The notes under the pieces are model-generated. The model had not been told where the DNA came from, did no database searches, and was given only the letters and a program-made list of their open reading frames with translations. Below, in pieces: positions 1 through 8,973 of a stretch of 64,000 bases of DNA. Both the position numbers and the translations under genes were made by a program. Origin of the DNA: Rebecca billardiae RCC1528. Taxonomy: Eukaryota > Haptophyta. The stretch spans positions 1,116,001 to 1,180,000 of the forward strand of contig OZ251238.1 of assembly GCA_965240325.2 (NCBI GenBank). The letters run 5' to 3'. How positions within the stretch are numbered: the stretch's first letter is position 1; every line of letters begins with the position of its first letter.

Positions 1-450
1 CTCTCGCGCCTCGCATGAAGGCGGAGACGGCGGGGATCGTTGCTCGCGCGGCCTGCGCGATCCGCCGCCCCGCGGCAGAACCGGCTTCGTGCCGCTTCGA
101 CCGGCTTCGTGTTTTAAATATGCAGGCTTCAGACGAGAGAAAAATACCGTCCCTGATTCGTCTGTAGTGGTACTGGTCGAAGCTTGCAGCAGTGGCAGTG
201 GTGTGAGCGCGTTGATGTTGGTCCCCATGGCGGATGTCGTTGTTGTCGTCGTCCGGACGTCGTCAGGCCCACCAGGAAGTGCATGGGTACGAAATCAAAG
301 GCGAGTGAGCATGTTGGCGTCGGCCAGGCCGTCCCCTACTTGGTCAGCAGCTGGTGCGGATGATGTCGTCGCCTACTTGGTCAGTGGCAGGTCATGGTGG
401 ACGATGGTGTAGCCTGTTCTTGGTCAGCAGCTGGTGGGTGATGTTGTGGC

Positions 451-910
451 CGAAGTTAATAGTAGTTGGACTCGCCTGAGTTAGTAGTAGTTGGACTCGC
501 CGAAGTTGGTAGTAGTTGGACTCGCCGAAGTTAGTAGTAGTTGGACTCGCCTGAGTTAGTAGTAGTTGGACTCGCCGAAGTTAGTAGTAGTTGGACTCGC
601 CGAAGTTAGTAGTAGTTGGACTCGCCGAAGTTAGTAGTCGTAGTTGGACTCGCCGAAGTTAGTAGTAGTTGGACTCGCCGAAGTTAGTAGTAGTTGGACT
701 CGCCGAAGTTAGTAGTAGTTGGACTCGCCGAAGTTAGTAGTAGTAGTTGGACTCACCGAGGTTAGTAGTAGTTGGACTCGCCGAAGTTAGTAGTAGTTGG
801 ACTCGCCGAAGTTAGTAGTAGCTTTGGACTCGCCGAAGTTAGTAGTAGTTGGACTCGCCGAAGTTTGTAGTAGTTGGACTCGCCGAAGTTAGTAGTAGTT
901 GGACTCGCCG
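451..910. repeat. 25-bp minisatellite array
   Basis: About 18 tandem copies of a 25-bp unit, close to CGAAGTTAGTAGTAGTTGGA followed by CTCGC. Some units read CTGAG instead of CGAAG, and a few are 28 bp through an extra GTA or GTC triplet. The unit is not a multiple of three and most reading frames are interrupted, so it is not coding. Looser repeats of a CTTGGTCAGCAGCTGGTG-like motif precede it at about 337-436. The array lies on the 3' side of the minus-strand retrotransposon fragment, so it may be the element's 3' tail or an independent satellite. Confidence 0.95.
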
Positions 911-989
911 TCGGGGACTGGTTCCGGTACTTGTGGGGGATGGCCGTGTCTCTGCTGGGCCTGGTGGTTCTGGTTGAGCTCGTCCTCCT

Positions 990-1018
<29 letters not shown>
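990..1018. repeat. homopolymer C29 (G29 on the other strand)
   Basis: An uninterrupted run of 29 cytosines, between the minisatellite and the end of the retrotransposon reading frame. On the strand of the element it is a G run about 75 bp after the stop codon. The exact length in the genome is uncertain, because such runs are poorly sequenced. Confidence 0.9.
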
Positions 1019-1020
<2 letters not shown>

Positions 1021-3050
1021 CGCTTGGGCAGTTCCCCCACCCTCCCCAGCAGGGGCCTCTGGCCAGCCTGAGTTCTGCCTGCGGGCCCGTGGCCTCAGTG
1101 GGCCTGACCTGGCAGTGCCCTTGGGACTGTGGTCCTGTAATGGCCTCTCCAGTGAGAGATGACCCTGGTCTGTCCGAGTGCGCCCGCTGCCAGCCTGGTG
1201 GCCACTTGGGGCCAGGGTAGCACCTCAATGTGCAGCGGGTCGTGCCGGTTGTACTGGGGGGAGCCTGGGCTGTGGAAGACCTGGACCATACGAAGAGGGG
1301 CGCCGGTGTGAGGGTCTCTGGTGACCAGGACGACTGTGGTGTTCGCCCCTGCTGCCACACAGGGGAGGAGTGCATCTGCCAACGGGGTGCCAGCCTCTCG
1401 AACCGTGCCCAGGGTGGCAGCCGCTGCTGCTGCCCTCTGTGCGCTCCCATCGGGCTCGAGGTGGGCCGGCTGGAGGGCCACTGCGGCCGCCAGGACCCCC
1501 TGGTGCTGCGCACTCAGGGACAGGGCGTGCTGTACGGTGGCTTGCCTCAGTGCCTGGGCGCTCCTGGTTGCCCCTGCTGGGTCTTCGCGGGCCCCTGCGC
1601 GGGTGACGCCCAGTACCGCAAGGAACCCGCAGTTGGCACCAGTGCCATCGACGTCAGCATCCTGCAGTTCAGCTGCTGCATAGTAGGCATTGAGGGCCTG
1701 TTGGCCAGGTTCCTGCTGGGCCAGTGGGCCAGGGGGTGGAGGGGCCCTGCTGCCGGCCGGGGGCTGGCGCCCCCCTGCTGGGCCCTCCTGGCTGCTTGAT
1801 GGGGGTCGGGGGCCCTGTGTTCGGTCAGGGGAGGGTGTGAGTCTTGGGCCGCTGGCGGACGATCCCTGGGTCTGCCCATCTCTGGGGCTCGCTCCCCCTG
1901 TGAGGCGGCCGCGGCGGAGAGCGGTGAGGAAGTGCGCGAGGTCGTACCAGCGCTGGCGGCCCTCCGTCCCAGCTGTAGCTAGCTCGAGGCGCTTGTGGTG
2001 GATGTGGGTGGTGACGCTGACGATGGTAGAGTGTAAGCTTCCCACCTTGTAGCTGCCGTCCCGCCCGGCTGGCTGGCCATCCTGCTCGTCTGACTGGTCT
2101 GCATCGGCAGAGGCGCTGTTACTGTCTCCCCCGTCCCGCGCGGTCCGCCAGGGGTACTGTTTTGCGCTCTCCTGGGCGGCTGCCACTACTGCCTTGGGGA
2201 TCTGGCCCGCATAGTAGTGCCGGTGGGCTGTAGCCTGCTCTGCCAGGTCTTGCCTGTCTTGCATCGGCATCCTGCCGCCAGTGCGCTTGTCAAGCATCCG
2301 GATGATGCTATGCTGTGCCATGCTCCTGGCGTCGGCGTGGGGGCAGTCACAGAAGACGTGCGTGGCAGAGTCCGGCCCAGGGGCGTCCGATCCTGCCTCG
2401 AGGCAGAACAGACAGTCGGTGCCCAGCGTGCAGTCCGGCCATTGCTGGCTATATGGGACTGCATCCAATCCTGGGTTGGCCCCTGCAGCATCTTGATTAT
2501 ACTCCAGCGCCCCGACGCAGCACCTGAGGACGAACTTGGTGAGGCGCTCTGGCTTGGTGAACTGGTTCCGCAGCGAGAGGGTGGATTCCTGGGTGTGTAG
2601 GGAGTCGTCCCCCATCTTGATGGCGTACTTGGCGCTCCTGCGCTGCCTCTCTGCCGCCTGTTCGGGGGACTCGTCGTTGCCAGGGGTGGGATCCAGGCGC
2701 GCCTCCAGGGCTGCTCTGCGGGCGCGCTCTATTACCAGCCTCCTGACAGGGAGGGGCCCCGACTGCAGGAGAGCCCCTGCAGTGTCCACCAGCCCATATG
2801 CTGCAGGGAGCCAGACGTTCTTTCCTAGCATGTGTGATGGGTCCATGCCATCTACAGCCACTCGCTTGGCTGCCCAGTCCGCACACAGGTTGCATACAGT
2901 GCGGTCCACGTCTTCGGAGGAAGGTTCGGTGCCCACGAAGGCCCTGGTGGCTCTGGGCTCAAGCCTCATGGCAAATAAAAGCTTTTCCGTCGGCCAATTC
3001 CGTTTGTTCGGTCCTGGGCGCGCCAATTGAAAGCGCAAGCAGGGCGGACA
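1019..3050 (-). mobile_element. 5'-truncated non-LTR retrotransposon (RandI/Dualen-like)
   Basis: The minus strand carries what looks like the 3' end of a LINE-type element: the region after the reverse transcriptase with its zinc knuckle, followed by an OTU-like protease domain. No reverse-transcriptase or endonuclease motif is present, so the copy is 5'-truncated, as is usual for LINEs. The upstream limit is placed near 3050, where the retroelement-like protein gives way to unrelated sequence just before a plus-strand gene at 3089. The limits are estimates and no target-site duplication was identified. Confidence 0.55.
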
Positions 3051-3146
3051 CGTCAGCCAGCCGCCATCGCAGCCGGGCGTGGTGGGACATGGACGGCAGC
3101 TACGAGCTCGTGCGTAGCCGCGACGGCACATCCTGGGTGCTTCCAT
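1095..3146 (-). CDS. retrotransposon ORF C-terminal fragment: zinc knuckle plus OTU-like protease
   Basis: An open frame of 683 residues. Residues 1-36 are probably unrelated flank; retroelement-like sequence starts near residue 37. A zinc knuckle of the kind found after LINE reverse transcriptases is visible (C245, C248, H263, C268), then a Pro/Gln/Ser-rich linker (about 420-490). A C-terminal domain follows that fits an OTU cysteine protease: DGTGANC at 500-506 with candidate nucleophile C506, and YNRHDPLHIEV at 632-642 with candidate histidine H639. RandI/Dualen elements of green algae are known to carry an OTU-like protease, which supports the assignment. No reverse-transcriptase motifs lie upstream, so this is a truncated copy, although the remaining frame is intact over 2 kb, which suggests recent insertion. 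The OTU call rests on short motifs only. Confidence 0.5.
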   Translation of the reverse strand: MEAPRMCRRGYARARSCRPCPTTPGCDGGWLTCPPCLRFQLARPGPNKRNWPTEKLLFAMRLEPRATRAFVGTEPSSEDVDRTVCNLCADWAAKRVAVDGMDPSHMLGKNVWLPAAYGLVDTAGALLQSGPLPVRRLVIERARRAALEARLDPTPGNDESPEQAAERQRRSAKYAIKMGDDSLHTQESTLSLRNQFTKPERLTKFVLRCCVGALEYNQDAAGANPGLDAVPYSQQWPDCTLGTDCLFCLEAGSDAPGPDSATHVFCDCPHADARSMAQHSIIRMLDKRTGGRMPMQDRQDLAEQATAHRHYYAGQIPKAVVAAAQESAKQYPWRTARDGGDSNSASADADQSDEQDGQPAGRDGSYKVGSLHSTIVSVTTHIHHKRLELATAGTEGRQRWYDLAHFLTALRRGRLTGGASPRDGQTQGSSASGPRLTPSPDRTQGPRPPSSSQEGPAGGRQPPAGSRAPPPPGPLAQQEPGQQALNAYYAAAELQDADVDGTGANCGFLAVLGVTRAGAREDPAGATRSAQALRQATVQHALSLSAQHQGVLAAAVALQPAHLEPDGSAQRAAAAAATLGTVREAGTPLADALLPCVAAGANTTVVLVTRDPHTGAPLRMVQVFHSPGSPQYNRHDPLHIEVLPWPQVATRLAAGALGQTRVISHWRGHYRTTVPRALPGQAH

Positions 3147-3817
3147 CGGGCCAGGAGAGCTCAGTCGCAGATGATGCCAGTGCCGAGGCCATGACCACGC
3201 TTGACACTCTCATGAGGAGCGTGCAAACTGAGGACGCGAGCGCAGCCTCGTCAGTCGCGTCGCTCGACCAGCCGCCGGCCATGGCTGAGGCGGAGGGTGA
3301 GCATGCGGCAAGGGCGGCACACGGAGAGTCGGCTTCAGGCCACACGCGTCGCCGTGTCCTGGCCATCGCCGTCGGTGTGTTGGCCGTCGCCTGGCTCGCC
3401 ATGCGCAGCAGTGGCCAGGTTAGTGCACTCAACGATGGGCAGTATGCATCGCCGGCGGCAATGTTCGTCGGTGGCAACGCCTCTGCGCTCGACGTCGCAT
3501 CGGTGGACCCACGGCCCTCCCGGCGCAGCACCGACACGGCACCGCCACCTTCTCCCTCGCTGCTCACATGGCTCAGCACCGACACAGCACCGCCACCTTC
3601 ACCCTCGCTGCGCACATGGCTTGAGAAGGTGGCCACGCCGTGCACACTCTCCAAGATGGGCCTCTCCCTCGGGCTGGGGACGATTGGCCTCGCGGTTGGG
3701 GTGCCGTACGTGCCTGGCGTGACTGACAACCTGATCATGGGTGTGATCGCATCGGCCCTGCCTTTCTGGGCGTCCGCGCCCTGCGCGGACGACGTTCGTC
3801 CCAAACGGGGCGACTGA
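3089..3817 (+). CDS. predicted single-pass or two-pass membrane protein, unknown function
   Basis: A 242-residue frame. The N-terminal half (about 1-85) is acidic and Ser/Ala-rich. A basic TRRR stop-transfer-like motif precedes a hydrophobic segment (VLAIAVGVLAVAWLAM, about residues 88-103). A perfect-looking tandem duplication of about 16 residues follows (STDTAPPPSPSL, then LTWL or RTWL), and a second hydrophobic stretch near the C terminus contains GLGTIGLAVGVPYVPGV. I do not recognise the family. This start is chosen because upstream in-frame codons run into the retrotransposon fragment. A long frame also exists on the opposite strand (3100-4134), but it lacks any comparable domain organisation. 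The insertion just upstream may have removed the original promoter. Confidence 0.4.
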   Translation: MDGSYELVRSRDGTSWVLPSGQESSVADDASAEAMTTLDTLMRSVQTEDASAASSVASLDQPPAMAEAEGEHAARAAHGESASGHTRRRVLAIAVGVLAVAWLAMRSSGQVSALNDGQYASPAAMFVGGNASALDVASVDPRPSRRSTDTAPPPSPSLLTWLSTDTAPPPSPSLRTWLEKVATPCTLSKMGLSLGLGTIGLAVGVPYVPGVTDNLIMGVIASALPFWASAPCADDVRPKRGD

Positions 3818-4737
3818 TCATCCTGGCTGAGATATTGATGCATCCCCCGCCGCGAGCGGAGTCGCAGCCCGCTTACGACGCCATTCGCGAGCACCTGAGT
3901 CGTACCGTCTGAAGCACAGCCTCGTCGCCTGCGACGTTTGCGCTCCGGCGACACAGGCGTCACTGTGGGTCCGTGCGGCGGGGGCCGCATGATCCGCACA
4001 GCGGCCACGCCGCACAGCGACCCTCTCATCCGGGACGAGTTCGGCCATGCCATACTGTCCATGATGCTGCCCTCCTCAAGCATGCCGCGCTCGGACTCTC
4101 CGCCGGCGCATGCGACCATGACCGCGCAGCCCATCGGCTCCGAGTCACGTCAAATCAGCGCATCGTCTTCCGGTAATCACGGATTCCGCGCATATTCGCG
4201 GTGATGCGGCTGATACTGCTACTACTATACTCGGCTCATCTTTATCTAATGCATGGTAGTGTCTGGACTCTGGTGAGTGAGGTGAGTCGGACTACTCGGA
4301 GTCTCTGACTTCAGTCATCGCCGCATCGGAGTAATCAGCAGTGAGCGGCAGGCCGGCAGGGCGCGGCGCGGATTGGGCCAATCATCGATGGCGACGATGC
4401 TGCGGGCAAGCGCGGCCCGGCCGCTGGTCTGCATCTGATGGCGGCGCCGGCGCCATGCCTCACGGGCCACGGCCTCAGCCCCGGCAGCCTCGGACGACGC
4501 GATGCCGGCACTGCCTCGGTACCACGACGTGGCGGCACTGCCTCGGTACCACGGGGCGTGGTACCACGTGGACGATCACCATGGCACCGTCGAGCTATAC
4601 AGAGCGGTTGAGGTAGACGCTCCAGCCATCTCGCACCATGTCATGACAACGTGAAGATGGGGCCAACGACAAATGCCAGGGTGAAGCACAGCCAAGCTTG
4701 CGTCGCCGCCGATGGCGCGTGGCTCGCGCGCCGTCGC
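3818..4737. other. intergenic region, no gene recognised
   Basis: No supported coding sequence. A short tandem duplication of GGCGGCACTGCCTCGGTACC lies at about 4510-4550. The last part (4620-4737) is the presumed 3' flank of the minus-strand gene that ends at 4738. Confidence 0.6.
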
Positions 4738-5238
4738 CTACTGCGCATCAAGGAAGGCCTGGTGCGCATCCATGTAGGCTGGGAGGCCCGACGCCGCCTT
4801 CCCCAGGATATAGATGATCGCCACGCCCCACGTGACCGTCAGCACAATCTGCTTGACCGGAAGCGACGAGTAGTTTGGCTTGCGGCCGGTGCGCTTCGCC
4901 TCGAGCTCGTTGAACGTCCAGCTGTTCGGGTCCGCGAGGTAGAAGTCCATGTTGCCCTGCGCCTCCATGCGGCTGCACTTCGCCTTCGCCTGGTAGTTCT
5001 GCACGCTCTTCTCGTACTTGTCCGGATCAGTGATCCGCTGGAAGAACGGCACAGGGCCGTGACGAAGCAGGCTGCCCACAGGACCATAACCCTCCTCGTC
5101 GCTGGACGAGGCTGCGCGCACGAGCGCGCGGGGAGAGGCGACCAACGGGCGAGCAGCGAGCGGAGTTGCCCGGCTGGAGCCCAGGTTCGTCGCCACGCGC
5201 ACGTGCGCGGCGAGCGCAATCACGACGACGCCGATCAT
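4738..5238 (-). CDS. predicted plastid-targeted thylakoid or envelope membrane protein
   Basis: 166 residues. The N terminus (MIGVVVIALAAHVRVA) resembles a signal peptide, followed by an Ala/Ser/Arg-rich transit-like stretch to about residue 45, which fits import into a secondary plastid. The mature part is well structured and not low-complexity: GYGPVGSLLRHGPVPFFQRI, then TDPDKYEKSVQNY, then CSRMEAQGNMDFYLADPNSW. One transmembrane helix lies near the C terminus (QIVLTVTWGVAIIYILGKAA, about 131-150). The sequence looks like a conserved photosynthetic-lineage protein, but I cannot name the family. No intron is needed. It ends about 280 bp from the sulfotransferase-like gene, on the same strand. 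Confidence 0.6.
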   Translation of the reverse strand: MIGVVVIALAAHVRVATNLGSSRATPLAARPLVASPRALVRAASSSDEEGYGPVGSLLRHGPVPFFQRITDPDKYEKSVQNYQAKAKCSRMEAQGNMDFYLADPNSWTFNELEAKRTGRKPNYSSLPVKQIVLTVTWGVAIIYILGKAASGLPAYMDAHQAFLDAQ

Positions 5239-5520
5239 ATCGATGGACGAGTTGCGAGCGCACCGATTCCCGCGCCCGGGTCCGCCGCCGCGGGGCCGGC
5301 GCGCAGAGCACAGCGGGCGGTCCGGATGATTTCCGCAATTTCAGAAATTCCGCAGCTCGCCGCTCGCGAATTCCGCTCGCCGCAGCGGCGGCTCTGCGGC
5401 GGCAGAGCCTGCGGCGGCAGCCGAATATCTGGTTGCTGAGCAACCGCACTGTGCGCTTATTTTTTTGGTTGGGCACTGCCGAGTGTGCGCACGACGTGAA
5501 GACGACTTCGTGAACTGCAA

Positions 5521-6858
5521 TCACGCGCGCGCCGCACCGGCGAGGCTGCTGTCGTTGCGATGTGCAATGACGCCAGCCAGGGCCCACTGAGCCTCTCGTA
5601 TCGGCGGCGGCGTCACGTTGGGATCGCGTCGGAGTGGTTTGCCTGCACTACTGACGCCGCGCGCCCGGCGGCGGGCCGGCGACTGCGAGGCCTCGGGCCT
5701 GGCACCAGGCAGCTGCTGCTGGCGCTTCTGGTAGTTGGCCAGTGCGCTGCGGCACTTGATGGCGGGCGTATGGCTGACGCAGTCGTCGACGAGCTCGAGC
5801 GGCGGCTGCCCCATCTTGCAGCAGTGCAGCTGCATCCACTGCGTCAGCTGCTTCTGCTTGAGCGCTGCCGAGCTCGAGCCGTGCCAGAGCGGCCGGTCGA
5901 GCGGCGCGCCCGCAGCGCCGTGCACGAAGCGCTGCACCCGTGCGTGCACCTCCGCGTCCGTCGGCCGTCTGGAGAAGTCGACCTCGAGCAGCCGATCCGG
6001 CGGGACGACGCACCGAACCAGCTGCGCGTGCAGCCCGTACAGGGCGACGGTGTGCGCGCGCGACACGTGCTGCATGCGCAGGTTGCACGGCCGATCGACC
6101 GGCGCGCGCATGTTGCACTTGACCGCGCCGTTGCAGTGCAGCCTGCGCGCGTCCACCCACGACGCGGGCTCGCGCAGCGTGAGCAGCGCCGACACGCGCG
6201 GCAGCGCGCGGTACAGGTCGAGGAAGTACTCTGCCGACGGGCTGTCCACGATGGCGTCCGGCCGGATCTGCCAGGTCGCCGCCTTGGCCCAGTCGACACG
6301 ATCGAGCGATTGAAAGCACACGCGCCGGCCACCCGCGGAGTCGCCGAGGAGGCGGGCGCCCTCCGGGTCTGCCCTCCGCGCGAGGCGCTCGGCGTGCACC
6401 AGCTGGTCGCGCCACGCATGCGTCATCTTCGAGTGGCGACTCGTCTTCGCGCTGAAGTCCGGCTGTGCTGGCGACAGGATGTCCGATGCATGGAACACAG
6501 TGAGGCCGGCGCGCGCGAGCAGCTGCGCGATCGTGCGAGTACCGCTCGAGCCAAAGCCCGCGCCGACGAGCAGGAGCTTGGTGCTCGCCTTCCGCGGGAG
6601 CCGGGTCGCGTTCATGCGGCGATCCAGGCCTGCCGCGAGCGCGCGGCCGTGCTCGAACAATACTGGCGCATCGCCGAACTGCTGCTGCAGCTGCTCGGCG
6701 TATTGCAGCACGCACGTGCGGAATCGAGCGTCGCCGTGGGGGTCGACTAGGTCCGCGGGCGTGTCGCCCGCGTCCAGCCCGCGCCCTGCAGCGCCGCGAT
6801 CGACGAGCACGCCCGCAAGCACGAGTAGAGGTCCTCGCCAGGGGCCATGCGCCGCCAT
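5521..6858 (-). CDS. sulfotransferase-like protein
   Basis: 445 residues, intronless. A hydrophobic N terminus (PLLVLAGVLVDRGAAG) suggests a signal anchor or signal peptide, as expected for a Golgi lumenal enzyme. Residues 94-110 form a 5'-phosphosulfate-binding-type P-loop (KLLLVGAGFGSSGTRTI). Residues 221-240 match the 3'-phosphate-binding segment (RVSALLTLREPASWVDARRL). This pair and spacing are typical of PAPS-dependent sulfotransferases, which move sulfate onto sugars, lipids or proteins. Cysteines in the C-terminal half (HCNGAVKCN, LHCCKMG) could form lumenal disulfides. The C-terminal 60 residues are Arg/Pro-rich and poorly conserved-looking. The substrate cannot be inferred, although the divergent glycosyltransferase-like neighbour, 144 bp away, makes a glycan substrate attractive. 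Confidence 0.7.
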   Translation of the reverse strand: MAAHGPWRGPLLVLAGVLVDRGAAGRGLDAGDTPADLVDPHGDARFRTCVLQYAEQLQQQFGDAPVLFEHGRALAAGLDRRMNATRLPRKASTKLLLVGAGFGSSGTRTIAQLLARAGLTVFHASDILSPAQPDFSAKTSRHSKMTHAWRDQLVHAERLARRADPEGARLLGDSAGGRRVCFQSLDRVDWAKAATWQIRPDAIVDSPSAEYFLDLYRALPRVSALLTLREPASWVDARRLHCNGAVKCNMRAPVDRPCNLRMQHVSRAHTVALYGLHAQLVRCVVPPDRLLEVDFSRRPTDAEVHARVQRFVHGAAGAPLDRPLWHGSSSAALKQKQLTQWMQLHCCKMGQPPLELVDDCVSHTPAIKCRSALANYQKRQQQLPGARPEASQSPARRRARGVSSAGKPLRRDPNVTPPPIREAQWALAGVIAHRNDSSLAGAARA

Positions 6859-6864
6859 CGTTGG

Positions 6865-6915
6865 TAATCTCGCCTGCCTGAGCTGTGTGCGTCCCTTATT
6901 CTTAGTAAACTGTAC
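6865..6915 (+). repeat. dispersed repeat family, copy 1
   Basis: The stretch runs from TAATCTCGCCTGCCTGAGCT through GTGTGCGTCCCTTATTCTTA to GTAAACTGTA. Nearly the same sequence recurs, in either orientation, at 21661-21722, 21923-21966 and 53620-53732. This copy begins 7 bp upstream of the start codon of the minus-strand sulfotransferase-like gene, so it would lie in its 5' leader or core promoter. Confidence 0.85.
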
Positions 6916-7002
6916 CTGTATGCTGAACGTAAAGTACTATTGAACGTACTACAATATGTAAAGGTCGTATGGGGGTAAACGCTGCTTTGAATCTTTGATG
7001 AT

Positions 7003-8526
7003 GTGACGACAACGATGGCGGCGATGGCCTTCGCTTTGCTGTTGCTGCTCGCGCTCTCGGTTGCGCCAGCGGAGGAGTTCGGGAGCGTCACGGGAGCGAG
7101 CGGACGCGGGCCCGTTCCGCCTGTGCTGGCGTACCACACGGCCGTCGGCGACGTCGTGCGCGTCGGCTTCCCAAGCTCGCTCGCGAGCGCCGGCGGGACG
7201 ACAGCGTGCGCTCGGAACGGCGTGCGATGGGGCCCCGTCGCCTCGCCTCGCCGCCGGCTGATCCTGATGCCCACGTTCCCCGCGCACTTCTCCGAGGCGA
7301 TCGGTGCGCTCACCTCGCTCCTCACCTTCGCCGCCGACCCGGAGGAGCTGTCCATGCGGCTCGTGACCGGCTCTATTGAGGAGAGTCGAAGTCTGCGCGA
7401 GCGCATTGAGCGCACCGCGTTCCGCACGTGCGCTGCGCCCGGGGTGGCAAGTGGCACCGACGGCGCGCACGCCCTCGACGTGGGCATCCTCGACATCCTC
7501 TCCATCGGCCGCGCGTACAACGTCAGCGTCGTGCCGTACCAATCCAACTTCTCGATGGAGGACAAGTCGGGCGTCCGAGGCGGCGCGCCGCACCGGAACA
7601 AGTACCTCTGGCAATTCATCAAGAAGCTGTACGGCGCGCGCTTCTTCGGCGCGGAGCAGACGCTCGTGCTCGACTCCGAGTCGCGCGCGCTCCGACCCTT
7701 CTCCGCGCGCGCCGTGTGGGACTCGTACTTCGCGCCGGGCGCCTTCCCGAACGTGCCGCTCACGATCGACCGGCGCGAGTGCCGCGCGTGCATGCACTTT
7801 CTGGGTGGGCGCGCGGCCGTGCACGCGCCCAAGGGGCCGCAGCCGTGCGCCGGCGGGTTCCAGTGGTTCTGGCGGCGCGACATCGTCGCCGGGCTCTTCG
7901 CGCGCGTCGAGGCGCTGCACCGCCGCCCACTGTACGAGGTGGCGTCCGAGCTCTTCCAAGGGCAGCGCTGCTTCGAAGTATTTCTGTATGCGCAGTATGT
8001 CTTCAACAATCGGCCGCTGCGAGCGCAGCACCGCTTTGTGCCCTCGGCAGCGTGGTTCGAGGGGCACAAGCTCTCGGCGCAGACCATGCACATCAATATA
8101 CTCTCGCGCGGGCTCATGCGCAAGAAGACGGGCTGGGGCAAGGACGTGCTCAAGCTCGCGCAGCTCGTCGACGATGAGCGGTTGACAGTGGCGCGCGTTC
8201 CCGTGTGGGGCATCTGGGTCGCCAGAGGGCTGGCGAAGGGCAAGGCGCGCGCGATCCTCGAGATGACGCGGCGCGTGGCGTGCGTGGTGGCCCTCTCGCG
8301 CTGGCTCGTCTTCTCCGCGAGCGACACGCTCTCGAAGGAGTGGGGCACGCTTCTGCACCAAGTCGTGCACAACACCTCGGCGCACTGCATGGCGGCAGTG
8401 CCGACTCCTTTCGGCGTGATGCTCAGGCAGGCCAAGAGCGAGCGCGCGGCTGCAGCTGCTAGGGGCGGCCAGGGCCCCGCTGAACCAATGGTCCGGCTGG
8501 CAGCAGCCTCGCTTGCGGTGGCGTGA
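7003..8526 (+). CDS. secreted/Golgi glycosyltransferase-like protein
   Basis: 507 residues, intronless. A clear signal peptide or anchor (AFALLLLLALSVAPA, about 9-23) puts the protein in the secretory pathway. Residues 80-120 (RRRLILMPTFPAHFSEAIGA) resemble the opening strand of a nucleotide-sugar-binding fold. Residues 198-230 (KYLWQFIKKLYGARFF, then TLVLDSESRAL) resemble the aspartate-containing metal/sugar-nucleotide motif of GT-A-type enzymes, such as those of DUF6492-like proteins; the LDSES motif would replace DxD. Further conserved-looking parts are FQWFWRRDIVAGLF and CFEVFLYAQYVF. The acceptor and sugar are unknown. It is divergently arranged with the sulfotransferase-like gene, so the two may be co-regulated. 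A wholly different lumenal enzyme with a similar fold cannot be excluded. Confidence 0.6.
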   Translation: MTTTMAAMAFALLLLLALSVAPAEEFGSVTGASGRGPVPPVLAYHTAVGDVVRVGFPSSLASAGGTTACARNGVRWGPVASPRRRLILMPTFPAHFSEAIGALTSLLTFAADPEELSMRLVTGSIEESRSLRERIERTAFRTCAAPGVASGTDGAHALDVGILDILSIGRAYNVSVVPYQSNFSMEDKSGVRGGAPHRNKYLWQFIKKLYGARFFGAEQTLVLDSESRALRPFSARAVWDSYFAPGAFPNVPLTIDRRECRACMHFLGGRAAVHAPKGPQPCAGGFQWFWRRDIVAGLFARVEALHRRPLYEVASELFQGQRCFEVFLYAQYVFNNRPLRAQHRFVPSAAWFEGHKLSAQTMHINILSRGLMRKKTGWGKDVLKLAQLVDDERLTVARVPVWGIWVARGLAKGKARAILEMTRRVACVVALSRWLVFSASDTLSKEWGTLLHQVVHNTSAHCMAAVPTPFGVMLRQAKSERAAAAARGGQGPAEPMVRLAAASLAVA

Positions 8527-8973
8527 TGACTCACGCGACGAGCTGACGCGGCGCACGGGCGCCGTCGCCGAGCCGCCGAGTGTCGGACGCGGCGGACCGG
8601 CGGTCGCCCTTATCGTCCCCTGACGAGAAGGTTACATCTGCACACCTATAACTTGACTGCTATAGACGCTGACTACGATAGTAGCACCTAGTACGATGCG
8701 GAGGATAATCAGATTCGTCACAGACACAGTGGCGGAGACAACTCGGATCGATCTCACTCTGCTGATGCGGGCCTGATGCCTGATGCTCAAGCTAGCTAGT
8801 AGCTATATGCTATATATATATATATATGGTATGTACACACCCACACACTGCACCTCCTACTGATGATGCAAGAATACTGCTGCTGCTACTGCTACAAATT
8901 TTGAGGCACTGTCAGGCTGCAACGACGCGGCGCGCAGCCTGCGATGAGCTTGCGCTCGCCTCATCCGAGCGCC
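8527..8973. other. convergent 3' intergenic region
   Basis: Lies between the ends of two converging genes. It contains a short (TA)n run near 8813-8826 and CTGCTGCTACTGCTAC-like triplets. No coding sequence is supported. Confidence 0.7.

Noticed and set aside
451-910. Regular repeats that could be read as a CRISPR array
   Set aside because: The units are directly contiguous with no unique spacers, and the genome is eukaryotic; it is a minisatellite.
762-1513. Overlapping minus-strand frames with poly-Gly and repeated NFGESNYY-like peptides
   Set aside because: They are translations of the minisatellite and the G29 tract fused to the wrong frame of the retrotransposon ORF.
3100-4134. A 344-residue minus-strand frame opposite the small membrane protein
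   Set aside because: It has no domain or sensible hydrophobic segments; the plus strand has a defined membrane helix and a clean start.
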